From NCBI RefSeq assembly GCF_026212465.1, contig NC_080057.1:9473398-9537397 (forward strand): 64,000 nucleotides of DNA, written 5' to 3'. Below, piece after piece: positions 10,541 to 25,200 of the stretch. The first letter of the stretch is position 1, and every line of letters starts with the position of its first letter. The translations under genes and the position numbers were made by a program. This DNA is from Amaranthus tricolor. Lineage: Eukaryota; Streptophyta; Magnoliopsida; Caryophyllales; Amaranthaceae. Below the pieces are notes generated by a model. It was not told where the DNA came from, did no database searches, and saw only the letters and a program-made list of their open reading frames with translations.

Positions 10541-13500
10541 AATGAACGATGAAGAATGAACAAGGATCAATGATCATCGAAGAATGAACGATGAAGAATG
10601 AACAGGGATCAATGATCAATGAAGAATGAACGATGAAGAATGAACAAGGATCAACGCTAAATGACGAATGAACGATGAAGAATAAACAAGGATCAATGAA
10701 GAATGAACGATGAAGAATGAACAAGGATCAATGCTCAATGAAGAATGAACGATGAAGAATGAACAAGGATCAATGATCAATGAAGAATGAACGATGAAGA
10801 ATGAACAAGGATCAATGATCAATGACGAATGAACGATGAAGAATGAACAAGGATCAATGATCAATGAAGAATGAACGATGAAGAATGAACAAGGATTAAT
10901 GATCAATGAAGAATGAACGATGAAGAATGAACAAGGATTAATGGTCAATGACGAATGAACGATGAAGAATGAACAAGGATCAATGATTAATGAAGAATGA
11001 ACGATAAAGAATGCACAAGGATCAATGATCAATGAAGAATGAACGATGAAGAATGAACAAGGATCAATGATCAATGAAGAATGAACGATGAAGAATGAAC
11101 AAGGATCAATGATCAATGAAGAATGAACGATGAAGAATGAACAAGGATCAATGATCAATGAAGAATGAACAAGGATCAATGATAAATGAAGAATGAACGA
11201 TGAAGAATGAACAAGGATTAATGGTCAATGACGAATGAACGATGAAGAATGAACAAGGATCAATGATCAATGAAGAATGAACGATGAAGAATGAACAAGG
11301 ATCAACGCTAAATGACGAATGAACGATGAAGAATAAACAAGGATCAATGAAGAATGAACGATGAAGAATGAACAAGGATCAATGATCAATGAAGAATGAA
11401 CGATGAAGAATGAACAAGGATCAATGATCAATGACGAATGAACGATGAAGAATGAACAAGGATCAATGATCAATGAAGAATGAACGATGAAGATTGAACA
11501 AGGATCAATGATCAATGAAGAATGAACAAGGATCAATGATAAATGAAGAATGAACGATGAAGAATGAACAAGGATTAATGGTCAATGACGAATGAACGAT
11601 GAAGAATGAACAAGGATCAATGATCAATGAAGAATGAACGATGAAGAATGAACAAGGATCAATGATCAATGAAGAATGAACGATGAAGAATGAACAAGGA
11701 TCAATGGTCAATGACGAATGAACGATGAAGAATGAACAAGGATTAATGATCAATGAAGAATGAACGATGAAGAATGAACAAGGATTAATGGTCAATGACG
11801 AATGAACGATGAAGAATGAACAAGGATCAATGATCAATGAAGAATGAACGATGAAGAATGAACAAGGATCAATGATCAATGAAGAATGAACGATGAAGAA
11901 TGAACAAGGATCAATGGTCAATGACGAATGAACGATGAAGAATGAACAAGGATCAATGATCAATGAAGAATGAACGATGAAGAATGAACAAGGATCAATG
12001 GTCAATGACGAATGAACGATGAAGAATGAACAAGGATCAATGATCAATGAAGAATGAACGATGAAGAATGAACAAGGATTTATGATCAATGAAGAATGAA
12101 CGATGAAGAATGAACAAGGATTAATGATCAATGAAGAATGAACGATGAAGAATGAACAAGGATCAATGATCAATGACGAATGAACGATGAAGAATGAACA
12201 AGGATCAATGATCAATGAACAATGAACGATGAAGAATGAACAAGGATCAATGATCAATGAAGAATGAACGATGAAGAATGATCAACGATCAATGATCAAT
12301 GAAGAATGAACGATGAAGAATGAACAAGGATCAATGGTCAATGACGAATGAACGATGAAGAATGAACAAGGATCAATGATCAATGAAGAATGAACGATGA
12401 AGAATGAACAAGGATCAATGATCAATGAAGAATGAACGATGAAGAATGAACAAGGATTAATGGTCAATGACGAATGAACGATGAAGAATGAACAAGGATC
12501 AATGATCAATGAAGAATGAACGATGAAGAATGAACAAGGATCAATGATCATTGAAGAATGAACGATGAAGAATGAACAAGGTTCAACGGTCAATGAAAAA
12601 TGAACGATGAAGAATGAACAAGGATCAATGATGAATGAAGAATGAACGATGAAGAATGAAAAAGGATCAATGATCAATGAAGAATGAACGATGAAGAATG
12701 AACAAGGATCAATGATCAATGACGAATGAACGATGAAGAATGAACAAGGATCAATGATCATCGAAGAATGAACGATGAAGAACGAACAGGGATCAATGAT
12801 CAATGAAGAATGAACGATGAAGAATGAACAAGGATCAACGCTAAATGACGAATGAACGATGAAGAATAAACAAGGATCAATGAAGAATGAACGATGAAGA
12901 ATGAACAAGGATCAATGATCAATGAAGAATGAACGATGAAGAATGAACAAGGATCAATGATCAATGACGAATGAACGATGAAGAATGAACAAGGATCAAT
13001 GATCAATGAAGAATGAACGATGAAGAATGAACAAGGATCAATGATCAATGAAGAATGAACAAGGATCAATGATAAATGAAGAATGAACGATGAAGAATGA
13101 ACAAGGATTAATGGTCAATGACGAATGAACGATGAAGAATGAACAAGGATCAATGATCAATGAAGAATGAACGATGAAGAATGAACAAGGATCAATGATC
13201 AATGAAGAATGAACGATGAAGAATGAACAAGGATCAATGGTCAATGACGAATGAACGATGAAGAATGAACAAGGATCAATGATCAATGAAGAATGAACGA
13301 TGAAGAATGAACAAGGATTAATGATCAATGAAGAATGAACGATGAAGAATGTACAAGGATCAATGATCAATGAAGAATGAACGATGAAGAATGAACAAGG
13401 ATTAATGGTCAATGACGAATGAACGATGAAGAATGAACAAGGATCAATGATCAATGAAGAATGAACGATGAAGAATGAACAAGGATCAATGATCATTGAA

Positions 13501-16500
13501 GAATGAACGATGAAGAATGAACAAGGTTCAACGGTCAATGAAAAATGAACGATGAAGAATGAACAAGGATCAATGATGAATGAAGAATGAACGATGAAGA
13601 ATGAAAAAGGATCAATGATCAATGAAGAATGAACGATGAAGAATGAACAAGGATCAATGATCAATGACGAATGAACGATGAAGAATGAACAAGGATCAAT
13701 GATCATTGAAGAATGAACGATGAAGAATGAACAAGGTTCAACGGTCAATGAAAAATGAACGATGAAGAATGAACAAGGATCAATGATCAATGAAGAATGA
13801 ACGATGAAGAATGAACAAGGATCAATGATCAATGAAGAATGAACGATGAAGAATGAACAAGGATCAATGGTCAATGACGAATGAACGATGAAGAATGAAC
13901 AAGGATCAATGATCAATGACGAATGAACGATGAAGAATGAACAAGGATCAATGATCAATGAAGAATGAACGATGAAGAATGAACAAGGATCAATGATCAA
14001 TGAAGAATGAACAAGGATCAATGATAAATGAAGAATGAACGATGAAGAATGAACAAGGATTAATGGTCAATGACGAATGAACGATGAAGAATGAACAAGG
14101 ATCAATGATCAATGAAGAATGAACGATAAAGAATGAACAAGGATCAATGATCAATGAAGAATGAACGATGAAGAATGAACAAGGATCAATGGTCAATGAC
14201 GAATGAACGATGAAGAATGAACAAGGATCAATGATCAATGAAGAATGAACGATGAAGAATGAACAAGGATTAATGATCAATGAAGAATGAACGATGAAGA
14301 ATGTACAAGGATCAATGATCAATGAAGAATGAACGCTGAAGAATGAACAAGGATTAATGGTCAATGACGAATGAACGATGAAGAATGAACAAGGATCAAT
14401 GATCAATGAAGAATGAACGATGAAGAATGAACAAGGATCAATGATCATTGAAGAATGAACGATGAAGAATGAACAAGGTTCAACGGTCAATGAAAAATGA
14501 ACGATGAAGAATGAACAAGGATCAATGATGAATGAAGAATGAACGATGAAGAATGAAAAAGGATCAATGATCAATGAAGAATGAACGATGAAGAATGAAC
14601 AAGGATCAATGATCAATGACGAATGAACGATGAAGAATGAACAAGGATCAATGATCATCGAAGAATGAACGATGAAGAACGAACAGGGATCAATGATCAA
14701 TGAAGAATGAACGATGAAGAATGAACAAGGATCAACGCTAAATGACGAATGAACGATGAAGAATAAACAAGGATCAATGAAGAATGAACGATGAAGAATG
14801 AACAAGGATCAATGCTCAATGAAGAATGAACGATGAAGAATGAACAAGGATCAATGATCAATGAAGAATGAACGATGAAGAATGAACAAGGATCAATGAT
14901 CAATGACGAATGAACGATGAAGAATGAACAAGGATCAATGATCAATGAAGAATGAACGATGAAGAATGAACAAGGATTAATGATCAATGAAGAATGAACG
15001 ATGAAGAATGAACAAGGATTAATGGTCAATGACGAATGAACGATGAAGAATGAACAAGGATCAATGATTAATGAAGAATGAACGATAAAGAATGCACAAG
15101 GATCAATGATCAATGAAGAATGAACGATGAAGAATGAACAAGGATCAATGATCAATGAAGAATGAACGATGAAGAATGAACAAGGATCAATGATCAATGA
15201 AGAATGAACGATGAAGAATGAACAAGGATCAATGATCAATGAAGAATGAACAAGGATCAATGATAAATGAAGAATGAACGATGAAGAATGAACAAGGATT
15301 AATGGTCAATGACGAATGAACGATGAAGAATGAACAAGGATCAATGATCAATGAAGAATGAACGATGAAGAATGAACAAGGATCAACGCTAAATGACGAA
15401 TGAACGATGAAGAATAAACAAGGATCAATGAAGAATGAACGATGAAGAATGAACAAGGATCAATGATCAATGAAGAATGAACGATGAAGAATGAACAAGG
15501 ATCAATGATCAATGACGAATGAACGATGAAGAATGAACAAGGATCAATGATCAATGAAGAATGAACGATGAAGATTGAACAAGGATCAATGATCAATGAA
15601 GAATGAACAAGGATCAATGATAAATGAAGAATGAACGATGAAGAATGAACAAGGATTAATGGTCAATGACGAATGAACGATGAAGAATGAACAAGGATCA
15701 ATGATCAATGAAGAATGAACGATGAAGAATGAACAAGGATCAATGATCAATGAAGAATGAACGATGAAGAATGAACAAGGATCAATGGTCAATGACGAAT
15801 GAACGATGAAGAATGAACAAGGATTAATGATCAATGAAGAATGAACGATGAAGAATGAACAAGGATTAATGGTCAATGACGAATGAACGATGAAGAATGA
15901 ACAAGGATCAATGATCAATGAAGAATGAACGATGAAGAATGAACAAGGATCAATGATCAATGAAGAATGAACGATGAAGAATGAACAAGGATCAATGGTC
16001 AATGACGAATGAACGATGAAGAATGAACAAGGATCAATGATCAATGAAGAATGAACGATGAAGAATGAACAAGGATCAATGGTCAATGACGAATGAACGA
16101 TGAAGAATGAACAAGGATCAATGATCAATGAAGAATGAACGATGAAGAATGAACAAGGATTAATGATCAATGAAGAATGAACGATGAAGAATGAACAAGG
16201 ATTAATGATCAATGAAGAATGAACGATGAAGAATGAACAAGGATCAATGATCAATGACGAATGAACGATGAAGAATGAACAAGGATCAATGATCAATGAA
16301 CAATGAACGATGAAGAATGAACAAGGATCAATGATCAATGAAGAATGAACGATGAAGAATGATCAACGATCAATGATCAATGAAGAATGAACGATGAAGA
16401 ATGAACAAGGATCAATGGTCAATGACGAATGAACGATGAAGAATGAACAAGGATCAATGATCAATGAAGAATGAACGATGAAGAATGAACAAGGATCAAT

Positions 16501-18560
16501 GATCAATGAAGAATGAACGATGAAGAATGAACAAGGATTAATGGTCAATGACGAATGAACGATGAAGAATGAACAAGGATCAATGATCAATGAAGAATGA
16601 ACGATGAAGAATGAACAAGGATCAATGATCATTGAAGAATGAACGATGAAGAATGAACAAGGTTCAACGGTCAATGAAAAATGAACGATGAAGAATGAAC
16701 AAGGATCAACGCTAAATGACGAATGAACGATGAAGAATAAACAAGGATCAATGAAGAATGAACGATGAAGAATGAACAAGGATCAATGATCAATGAAGAA
16801 TGAACGATGAAGAATGAACAAGGATCAATGATCAATGACGAATGAACGATGAAGAATGAACAAGGATCAATGATCAATGAAGAATGAACGATGAAGAATG
16901 AACAAGGATCAATGATCAATGAAGAATGAACAAGGATCAATGATAAATGAAGAATGAACGATGAAGAATGAACAAGGATTAATGGTCAATGACGAATGAA
17001 CGATGAAGAATGAACAAGGATCAATGATCAATGAAGAATGAACGATGAAGAATGAACAAGGATCAATGATCAATGAAGAATGAACGATGAAGAATGAACA
17101 AGGATCAATGGTCAATGACGAATGAACGATGAAGAATGAACAAGGATCAATGATCAATGAAGAATGAACGATGAAGAATGAACAAGGATTAATGATCAAT
17201 GAAGAATGAACGATGAAGAATGTACAAGGATCAATGATCAATGAAGAATGAACGATGAAGAATGAACAAGGATTAATGGTCAATGACGAATGAACGATGA
17301 AGAATGAACAAGGATCAATGATCAATGAAGAATGAACGATGAAGAATGAACAAGGATCAATGATCATTGAAGAATGAACGATGAAGAATGAACAAGGTTC
17401 AACGGTCAATGAAAAATGAACGATGAAGAATGAACAAGGATCAATGATGAATGAAGAATGAACGATGAAGAATGAAAAAGGATCAATGATCAATGAAGAA
17501 TGAACGATGAAGAATGAACAAGGATCAATGATCAATGACGAATGAACGATGAAGAATGAACAAGGATCAATGATCATTGAAGAATGAACGATGAAGAATG
17601 AACAAGGTTCAACGGTCAATGAAAAATGAACGATGAAGAATGAACAAGGATCAATGATCAATGAAGAATGAACGATGAAGAATGAACAAGAATCAATGAT
17701 CAATGAAGAATGAACGATGAAGAATGAACAAGGATCAATGGTCAATGACGAATGAACGATGAAGAATGAACAAGGATCAATGATCAATGACGAATGAACG
17801 ATGAAGAATGAACAAGGATCAATGATCAATGAAGAATGAACGATGAAGAATGAACAAGGATCAATGATCAATGAAGAATGAACAAGGATCAATGATAAAT
17901 GAAGAATGAACGATGAAGAATGAACAAGGATTAATGGTCAATGACGAATGAACGATGAAGAATGAACAAGGATCAATGATCAATGAAGAATGAACGATGA
18001 AGAATGAACAAGGATCAATGATCAATGAAGAATGAACGATGAAGAATGAACAAGGATCAATGGTCAATGACGAATGAACGATGAAGAATGAACAAGGATC
18101 AATGATCAATGAAGAATGAACGATGAAGAATGAACAAGGATTAATGATCAATGAAGAATGAACGATGAAGAATGTACAAGGATCAATGATCAATGAAGAA
18201 TGAACGCTGAAGAATGAACAAGGATTAATGGTCAATGACGAATGAACGATGAAGAATGAACAAGGATCAATGATCAATGAAGAATGAACGATGAAGAATG
18301 AACAAGGATCAATGATCATTGAAGAATGAACGATGAAGAATGAACAAGGTTCAACGGTCAATGAAAAATGAACGATGAAGAATGAACAAGGATCAATGAT
18401 GAATGAAGAATGAACGATGAAGAATGAAAAAGGATCAATGATCAATGAAGAATGAACGATGAAGAATGAACAAGGATCAATGATCAATGACGAATGAACG
18501 ATGAAGAATGAACAAGGATCAATGATCATCGAAGAATGAACGATGAAGAACGAACAGGGA
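10541..18560 (+). repeat. 4081/3871-bp tandem duplication
   Basis: From about 10541 the sequence recurs 4081 bp later: CAACGCTAAATG at 10652 and 11303 reappears at 14733 and 15384, and GATAAATG at 11181 and 11540 reappears at 15262 and 15621. The offset falls to 3871 after about 16660 (12836 to 16707, 13071 to 16942, 14023 to 17894), a loss of 210 bp, exactly five monomers. The lost units are the five between the GGTTCAACGG unit and the CAACGCTAAATG unit. Rare singletons such as AAGATTGAAC near 11492/15573 and GATAAAGAATGCAC near 11005/15086 are shared, showing the duplication is recent. Confidence 0.85.
13038..14021 (-). other. 327-codon open frame, judged non-coding
   Basis: The same 14-residue repeat frame, bounded on both sides by 28-bp short units (GATAAATG marks at 13071 and 14023), which shift the frame by 14 bp. 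A copy of equal length lies at 16909-17892, one isoleucine/proline-type variant apart, as expected from the 3871-bp duplication. Its length therefore reports the distance between short units, not a protein. Start is at TTG. Non-coding is the simplest reading; transcripts or peptides from the array cannot be excluded by sequence alone. Confidence 0.78.
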
Positions 18561-20400
18561 TCAATGATCAATGAAGAATGAACGATGAAGAATGAACAAG
18601 GATCAACGCTAAATGACGAATGAACGATGAAGAATAAACAAGGATCAATGAAGAATGAACGATGAAGAATGAACAAGGATCAATGATCAATGAAGAATGA
18701 ACGATGAAGAATGAACAAGGATCAATGATCAATGACGAATGAACGATGAAGAATGAACAAGGATCAATGATCAATGAAGAATGAACGATGAAGAATGAAC
18801 AAGGATCAATGATCAATGAAGAATGAACAAGGATCAATGATAAATGAAGAATGAACGATGAAGAATGAACAAGGATTAATGGTCAATGACGAATGAACGA
18901 TGAAGAATGAACAAGGATCAATGATCAATGAAGAATGAACGATGAAGAATGAACAAGGATCAATGATCAATGAAGAATGAACGATGAAGAATGAACAAGG
19001 ATCAATGGTCAATGACGAATGAACGATGAAGAATGAACAAGGATTAATGATCAATGAAGAATGAACGATGAAGAATGAACAAGGATTAATGATCAATGAA
19101 GAATGAACGATGAAGAATGTACAAGGATCAATGATCAATGAAGAATGAACGATGAAGAATGAACAAGGATTAATGGTCAATGACGAATGAACGATGAAGA
19201 ATGAACAAGGATCAATGATCAATGAAGAATGAACGATGAAGAATGAACAAGGATCAATGATCATTGAAGAATGAACGATGAAGAATGAACAAGGTTCAAC
19301 GGTCAATGAAAAATGAACGATGAAGAATGAACAAGGATCAATGATTAATGAAGAATGAACGATGAAGAATGAAAAAGGATCAATGATCAATGAAGAATGA
19401 ACGATGAAGAATGAACAAGGATCAATGATCAATGACGAATGAACGATGAAGAATGAACAAGGATCAATGATCATCGAAGAATGAACGATGAAGAACGAAC
19501 AGGGATCAATGATCAATGAAGAATGAACGATGAAGAATGAACAAGGATCAACGCTAAATGACGAATGAACGATGAAGAATAAACAAGGATCAATGAAGAA
19601 TGAACGATGAAGAATGAACAAGGATCAATGATCAATGAAGAATGAACGATGAAGAATGAACAAGGATCAATGATCAATGACGAATGAACGATGAAGAATG
19701 AACAAGGATCAATGATCAATGAAGAATGAACGATGAAGAATGAACAAGGATCAATGATGAATGAAGAATGAACAAGGATCAATGATAAATGAAGAATGAA
19801 CGATGAAGAATGAACAAGGATTAATGGTCAATGACGAATGAACGATGAAGAATGAACAAGGATCAATGATCAATGAAGAATGAACGATGAAGAATGAACA
19901 AGGATCAATGATCAATGAAGAATGAACGATGAAGAATGAACAAGGATCAATGGTCAATGACGAATGAACGATGAAGAATGAACAAGGATCAATGATCAAT
20001 GAAGAATGAACGATGAAGAATGAACAAGGATTAATGATCAATGAAGAATGAACGATGAAGAATGAACAAGGATTAATGGTCAATGACGAATGAACGATGA
20101 AGAATGAACAAGGATCAATGATCAATGAAGAATGAACGATGAAGAATGAACAAGGATTAATGGTCAATGACGAATGAACGATGAAGAATGAATAAGGATC
20201 AATGATCAATGAAGAATGAACGATGAAGAATGAACAAGGATCAATGATCAATGAAGAATGAACGATGAAGAATGAACAAGGATCAATGATCAATGACGAA
20301 TGAACGATGAAGAATGAACAAGGATCAATGATCAATGAACAATGAACGATGAAGAATGAACAAGGATCAATGATCAATGAAGAATGAACGATGAAGAATG
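13071..20400 (+). repeat. 952/945-bp higher-order repeat series
   Basis: GATAAATG marks at 13071, 14023, 16942, 17894, 18839 and 19784 give spacings of 952, 952, 945 and 945 within the two runs. A 952-bp copy is 22 monomers plus one 28-bp unit; a 945-bp copy is 21 monomers plus one 28-bp and one 35-bp unit. Copies share ATGTACAAGG near 13350, 14302, 17221, 18173 and 19118, and the GGTTCAACGG / GAAAAATG unit. The last copy (19784 on) switches near 19950 to a module resembling the 966-bp HOR (GAATAAGG, GAACAATG, then ATGATCAACG). Confidence 0.8.
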
Positions 20401-20401
20401 A

Positions 20402-22248
20402 TCAACGATCAATGATCAATGAAGAATGAACGATGAAGAATGAACAAGGATCAATGGTCAATGACGAATGAACGATGAAGAATGAACAAGGATCAATGAT
20501 CAATGAAGAATGAACGATGAAGAATGAACAAGGATTAATGGTCAATGACGAATGAACGATGAAGAATGAACAAGGATCAATGATCAATGAAGAATGAACG
20601 ATGAAGAATGAACAAGGATCAATGATCATTGAAGAATGAACGATGAAGAATGAACAAGGTTCAACGGTCAATGAAAAATGAACGATGAAGAATGAACAAG
20701 GATCAATGATGAATGAAGAATGAACGATGAAGAATGAAAAAGGATCAATGATCAATGAAGAATGAACGATGAAGAATGAACAAGGATCAATGATCAATGA
20801 CGAATGAACGATGAAGAATGAACAAGGATCAATGATCATCGAAGAATGAACGATGAAGAATGAACAGGGATCAATGATCAATGAAGAATGAACGATGAAG
20901 AATGAACAAGGATCAACGCTAAATGACGAATGAACGATGAAGAATAAACAAGGATCAATGAAGAATGAACGATGAAGAATGAACAAGGATCAATGATCAA
21001 TGAAGAATGAACGATGAAGAGTGAACAAGGATCAACGCTGAATGACGAATGAACGATGAAGAATAAACAAGGATTAATGATCAATGACGAATGAACGATG
21101 AAGAATGAACAAGCATCAATGATCAATGAAGAATGAACGATAAAGAATGAACAAGGATCAATGATCAATAAAGAATGAACGATGAAGAATGAACAAGGAT
21201 CAATGATCAATGACGAATGAACGATGAAGAATGAACAAGGATCAATGGTCAATGAAGAATGAACGATGAAGAATGAACAAGGATCAATGATGTATGAAGA
21301 ATGAACGATGAAGAATGAACAAGGATCAATGATCAATGAAGAATGAACGATGAAGAATGAACAAGGATCAATGATCAATGACAAATGAACGATGAAGAAT
21401 GAACAAGGATCAATGATCAATGAAGAATGAACGATGAAGAATGAACAAGGATCAATGATCAATGAAGAATGAAATCAATGATAAATGAAGAATAAATGAT
21501 GAAGAATGAACAAGGATTAATTGTCAATGACGAATGAACGATGATGAATGAACAAGGATCAATGATCAATGAAGAATGAACGATGAAGAATGAACAAGGA
21601 TCAATGATCAATGAAGAATGAACGATGAATTATGAACAAGGATCAATGGTCAATGACGAATGAACGATGAAGAATGAACAAGGATCAATGATCAATGAAG
21701 AATGAACGATGAAGAATGAACAAGGATCAATGATCAATGAAGAATGAACAAGGATCAATGATAAATGAAGAATGAACGATGAAGAATGAACAAGGATTAA
21801 TGGTCAATGAAGAATGAACGATGAAGAATGAACGAGGATCAATGGTCAATGACGAATGAATGATGAAGAATGAACAAGGATCAATGATCAATGAAGAATG
21901 AACGATGAAGAATGAACAAGGATTAATGATCAATGAAGAATGAACGATGAAGAATGAACAAGGATTAATGGTCAATGACGAATGAACGATGAAGAATGAA
22001 CAAGGATCAATGATCAATGAACAATGAACGATGAAGAATGAACAAGGATTAATGGTCAATGACGAATGAACGATGAAGAATGAATAAGGATCAATGATCA
22101 ATGAAGAATGAAGGATGAAGAATGAACAAGGATCAATGATCAATGAAGAATGAACGATGAAGAATGAACAAGGATCAATGATCAATGACGAATGAACGAT
22201 GAAGAATGAACAAGGATCAATGATCAATGAACAATGAACGATGAAGAA
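20402..22248 (+). repeat. Degenerate mosaic stretch of the array
   Basis: This interval has more private variants than its surroundings: AAGAGTGAAC near 21019, AAGCATC near 21112, AATAAAG near 21168, GATGTATG near 21290, GATGATGAATG near 21541, GATGAATTATG near 21627 and AACGAGG near 21833. It includes the only 5-bp deletion I found (21471-21476, CAAGG lost before ATCAATG). The start still holds one copy of the recurrent GGTTCAACGG-to-35-bp cassette (about 20627-20970), and 21727-22270 holds a GAATAAGG/GAACAATG module. No gene or unique sequence is embedded. Confidence 0.7.
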
Positions 22249-25200
22249 TGAACAAGGATCAATGATCAATGAAGAATGAACGATGAAGAATGATCAAGGA
22301 TCAATGATCAATGAAGAATGAACGATGAAGAATGAACAAGGATCAATGGTCAATGACGAATGAACGATGAAGAATGAACAAGAATCAATGATCAATGAAG
22401 AATGAACGATGAAGAATGAACAAGGATCAATGATCAATGAAGAATGAACGATGAAGAATGAACAAGGATTAATGGTCAATGACGAATGAACGATGAAGAA
22501 TGAACAAGGATCAATGATCAATGAAGAATGAACGATGAAGAATGAACAAGGATCAATGATCATTGAAGAATGAACGATGAAGAATGATCAAGGTTCAATG
22601 GTCAATGAAGAATGAACGATGAAGAATGAACAAGGATCAATGATGAATGAAGAATGAACGATGAAGAATGAAAAAGGATCAATGATCAATGAAGAATGAA
22701 CGATGAAGAATGAACAAGGATCAATGAATAATGACGAATGAACGATGAAGAATGAACAAGGATCAATGATCATCGAAGAATGAACGATGAAGAATGAACA
22801 GGGATCAATGATCAATGAAGAATGAACGATGAAGAATGAACAAGGATCAACGCTAAATGACGAATGAACGATGAAGAATAAACAAGGATCAATGAAGAAT
22901 GAACGATGAAGAATGAACAAGGATCAATGATCAATGAAGAATGAACGATGAAGAATGAACAAGGATCAACGCTGAATGACGAATGAACGATGAAGAATAA
23001 ACAAGGATCAAAGATCAATGATGAATGAACGATGAAGAATGAACAAGGATCAATGATCAATGAAGAATGAACGATAAAGAATGAACAAGGATCAATGATC
23101 AATGAAGAATGAACGATGAAGAATGAACAAGGATCAATGATCAATGACGAATGAACGATGAAGAATGAACAAGGATCAATGGTCAATGAAGAATGAACAA
23201 GGATCAATGATCTATGAAGAATGAACGATGAAGAATGAACAAGGATCAATGATCAATGAAGAATGAACGATGAAGAATGAAAAAGGATCAATGATCAATG
23301 ACAAATGAACGATGAAGAATGAACAAGGATCAATGATCAATGAAGAATGAACGATGAAGAATGAACAAGGATCAATGATCAATGAAGAATGAACAAGGAT
23401 CAATGAAAAATGAAGAATAAACGATGAAGAATGAACAAGGATTAATGGTCAATGACGAATGAACGATGAAGAATGAACAAGGATCAATGATCAATGAAGA
23501 ATGAACGATGAAGAATGAACAAGGATCAATGATCAATGAAGAATGAACAAGGATCAATGATCAATGAAGAGTGAACGATGAAGAATGAACAAGGATCAAT
23601 TGTCAATGACGAATGAACGATGAAGAATGAACAAGGATCAATGATCAATGAAGAATGAACGATGAAGAATGAACAAGGATCAATGATCAATGAAGCATGA
23701 ACGATGAAGAATGAACAAGGATTAATGGTCAATGACGAATGAACGATGAAGAATGAACAAGGATCAATGATCAATGAAGAATGAACGATGAAGAATGAAC
23801 AAGGATCAATGATCAGTGACGAATGAACGATGAAGAATGAACAAGGATCAATGATCAATGAACAATGAACGATGAAGAATGAACAAGGATCAATGATCAA
23901 TGAAGAATGAACGATGAAGAATGATCAAGGATCAATGATCAATGAAGAATGAACGATCAAGAATGGTCAATGACGAATGAACGATGAAGAATGAACAAGG
24001 AACAATGATCAGATGAATGAACGATGAAGGATGAACAAGGATCAATGATCAATGAAGAATGAACGATGAAGAATGAACAAGGATTAATAGTCAATGACGA
24101 ATGAACGATGAAGAATGAACAAGGATCAATGATCAATGAAGAATGAACGATGAAGAATGAACAAGGATCAATGATCATTGAAGAATGAACGATGAAGAAT
24201 GAACAAGGTTCAATGGTCAATGAAGAATGAACGATGAAAAATGAACAAGGATCAATGATCAATGAAGAATGAACGATGATGAATGAACAAGGATCAATGG
24301 TCAATGACGAATGAACGATGAAGAATGAACAAGGATCAATGATCAATGAAGAATGAACAAGGATCAATGATCAATGAAGAATGAACGATGAATAATGAAC
24401 AAGGATCAATGATCAATGAAGAATGAACGATGAAGAATGATCAAGGATCAATGATCAATGAAGAATGAACGATGAAGAATGAACAAGGATCAATGGTCAA
24501 TGACGAATGAACGATGAAGAATGAACAAGAATCAATGATCAATGAAGAATGAACGATGAAGAATGAACAAGGATCAATGATCAATGAAGAATGAACGATG
24601 AAGAATGAACAAGGATTAATGGTCAATGACGAATGAACGATGAAGAATGAACAAGGATCAATGATCAATGAAGAATGAACGATGAAGAATGAACAAGGAT
24701 CAATGATCATTGAAGAATGAACGATGAAGAATGATCAAGGTTCAATGGTCAATGAAGAATGAACGATGAAGAATGAACAAGGATCAATGATGAATGAAGA
24801 ATGAACGATGAAGAATGAAAAAGGATCAATGATCAATGAAGAATGAACGATGAAGAATGAACAAGGATCAATGAATAATGACGAATGAACGATGAAGAAT
24901 GAACAAGGATCAATGATCATCGAAGAATGAACGATGAAGAATGAACAGGGATCAATGATCAATGAAGAATGAACGATGAAGAATGAACAAGGATCAACGC
25001 TAAATGACGAATGAACGATGAAGAATAAACAAGGATCAATGAAGAATGAACGATGAAGAATGAACAAGGATCAATGATCAATGAAGAATGAACGATGAAG
25101 AATGAACAAGGATCAACGCTGAATGACGAATGAACGATGAAGAATAAACAAGGATCAAAGATCAATGATGAATGAACGATGAAGAATGAACAAGGATCAA

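Noticed and set aside
20402..22248. A transposon or unique insertion hidden in the degenerate stretch.
   Set aside because: Every part can still be read as 42-, 28- or 35-bp units with extra substitutions; no terminal repeats, target duplication or foreign sequence is present.
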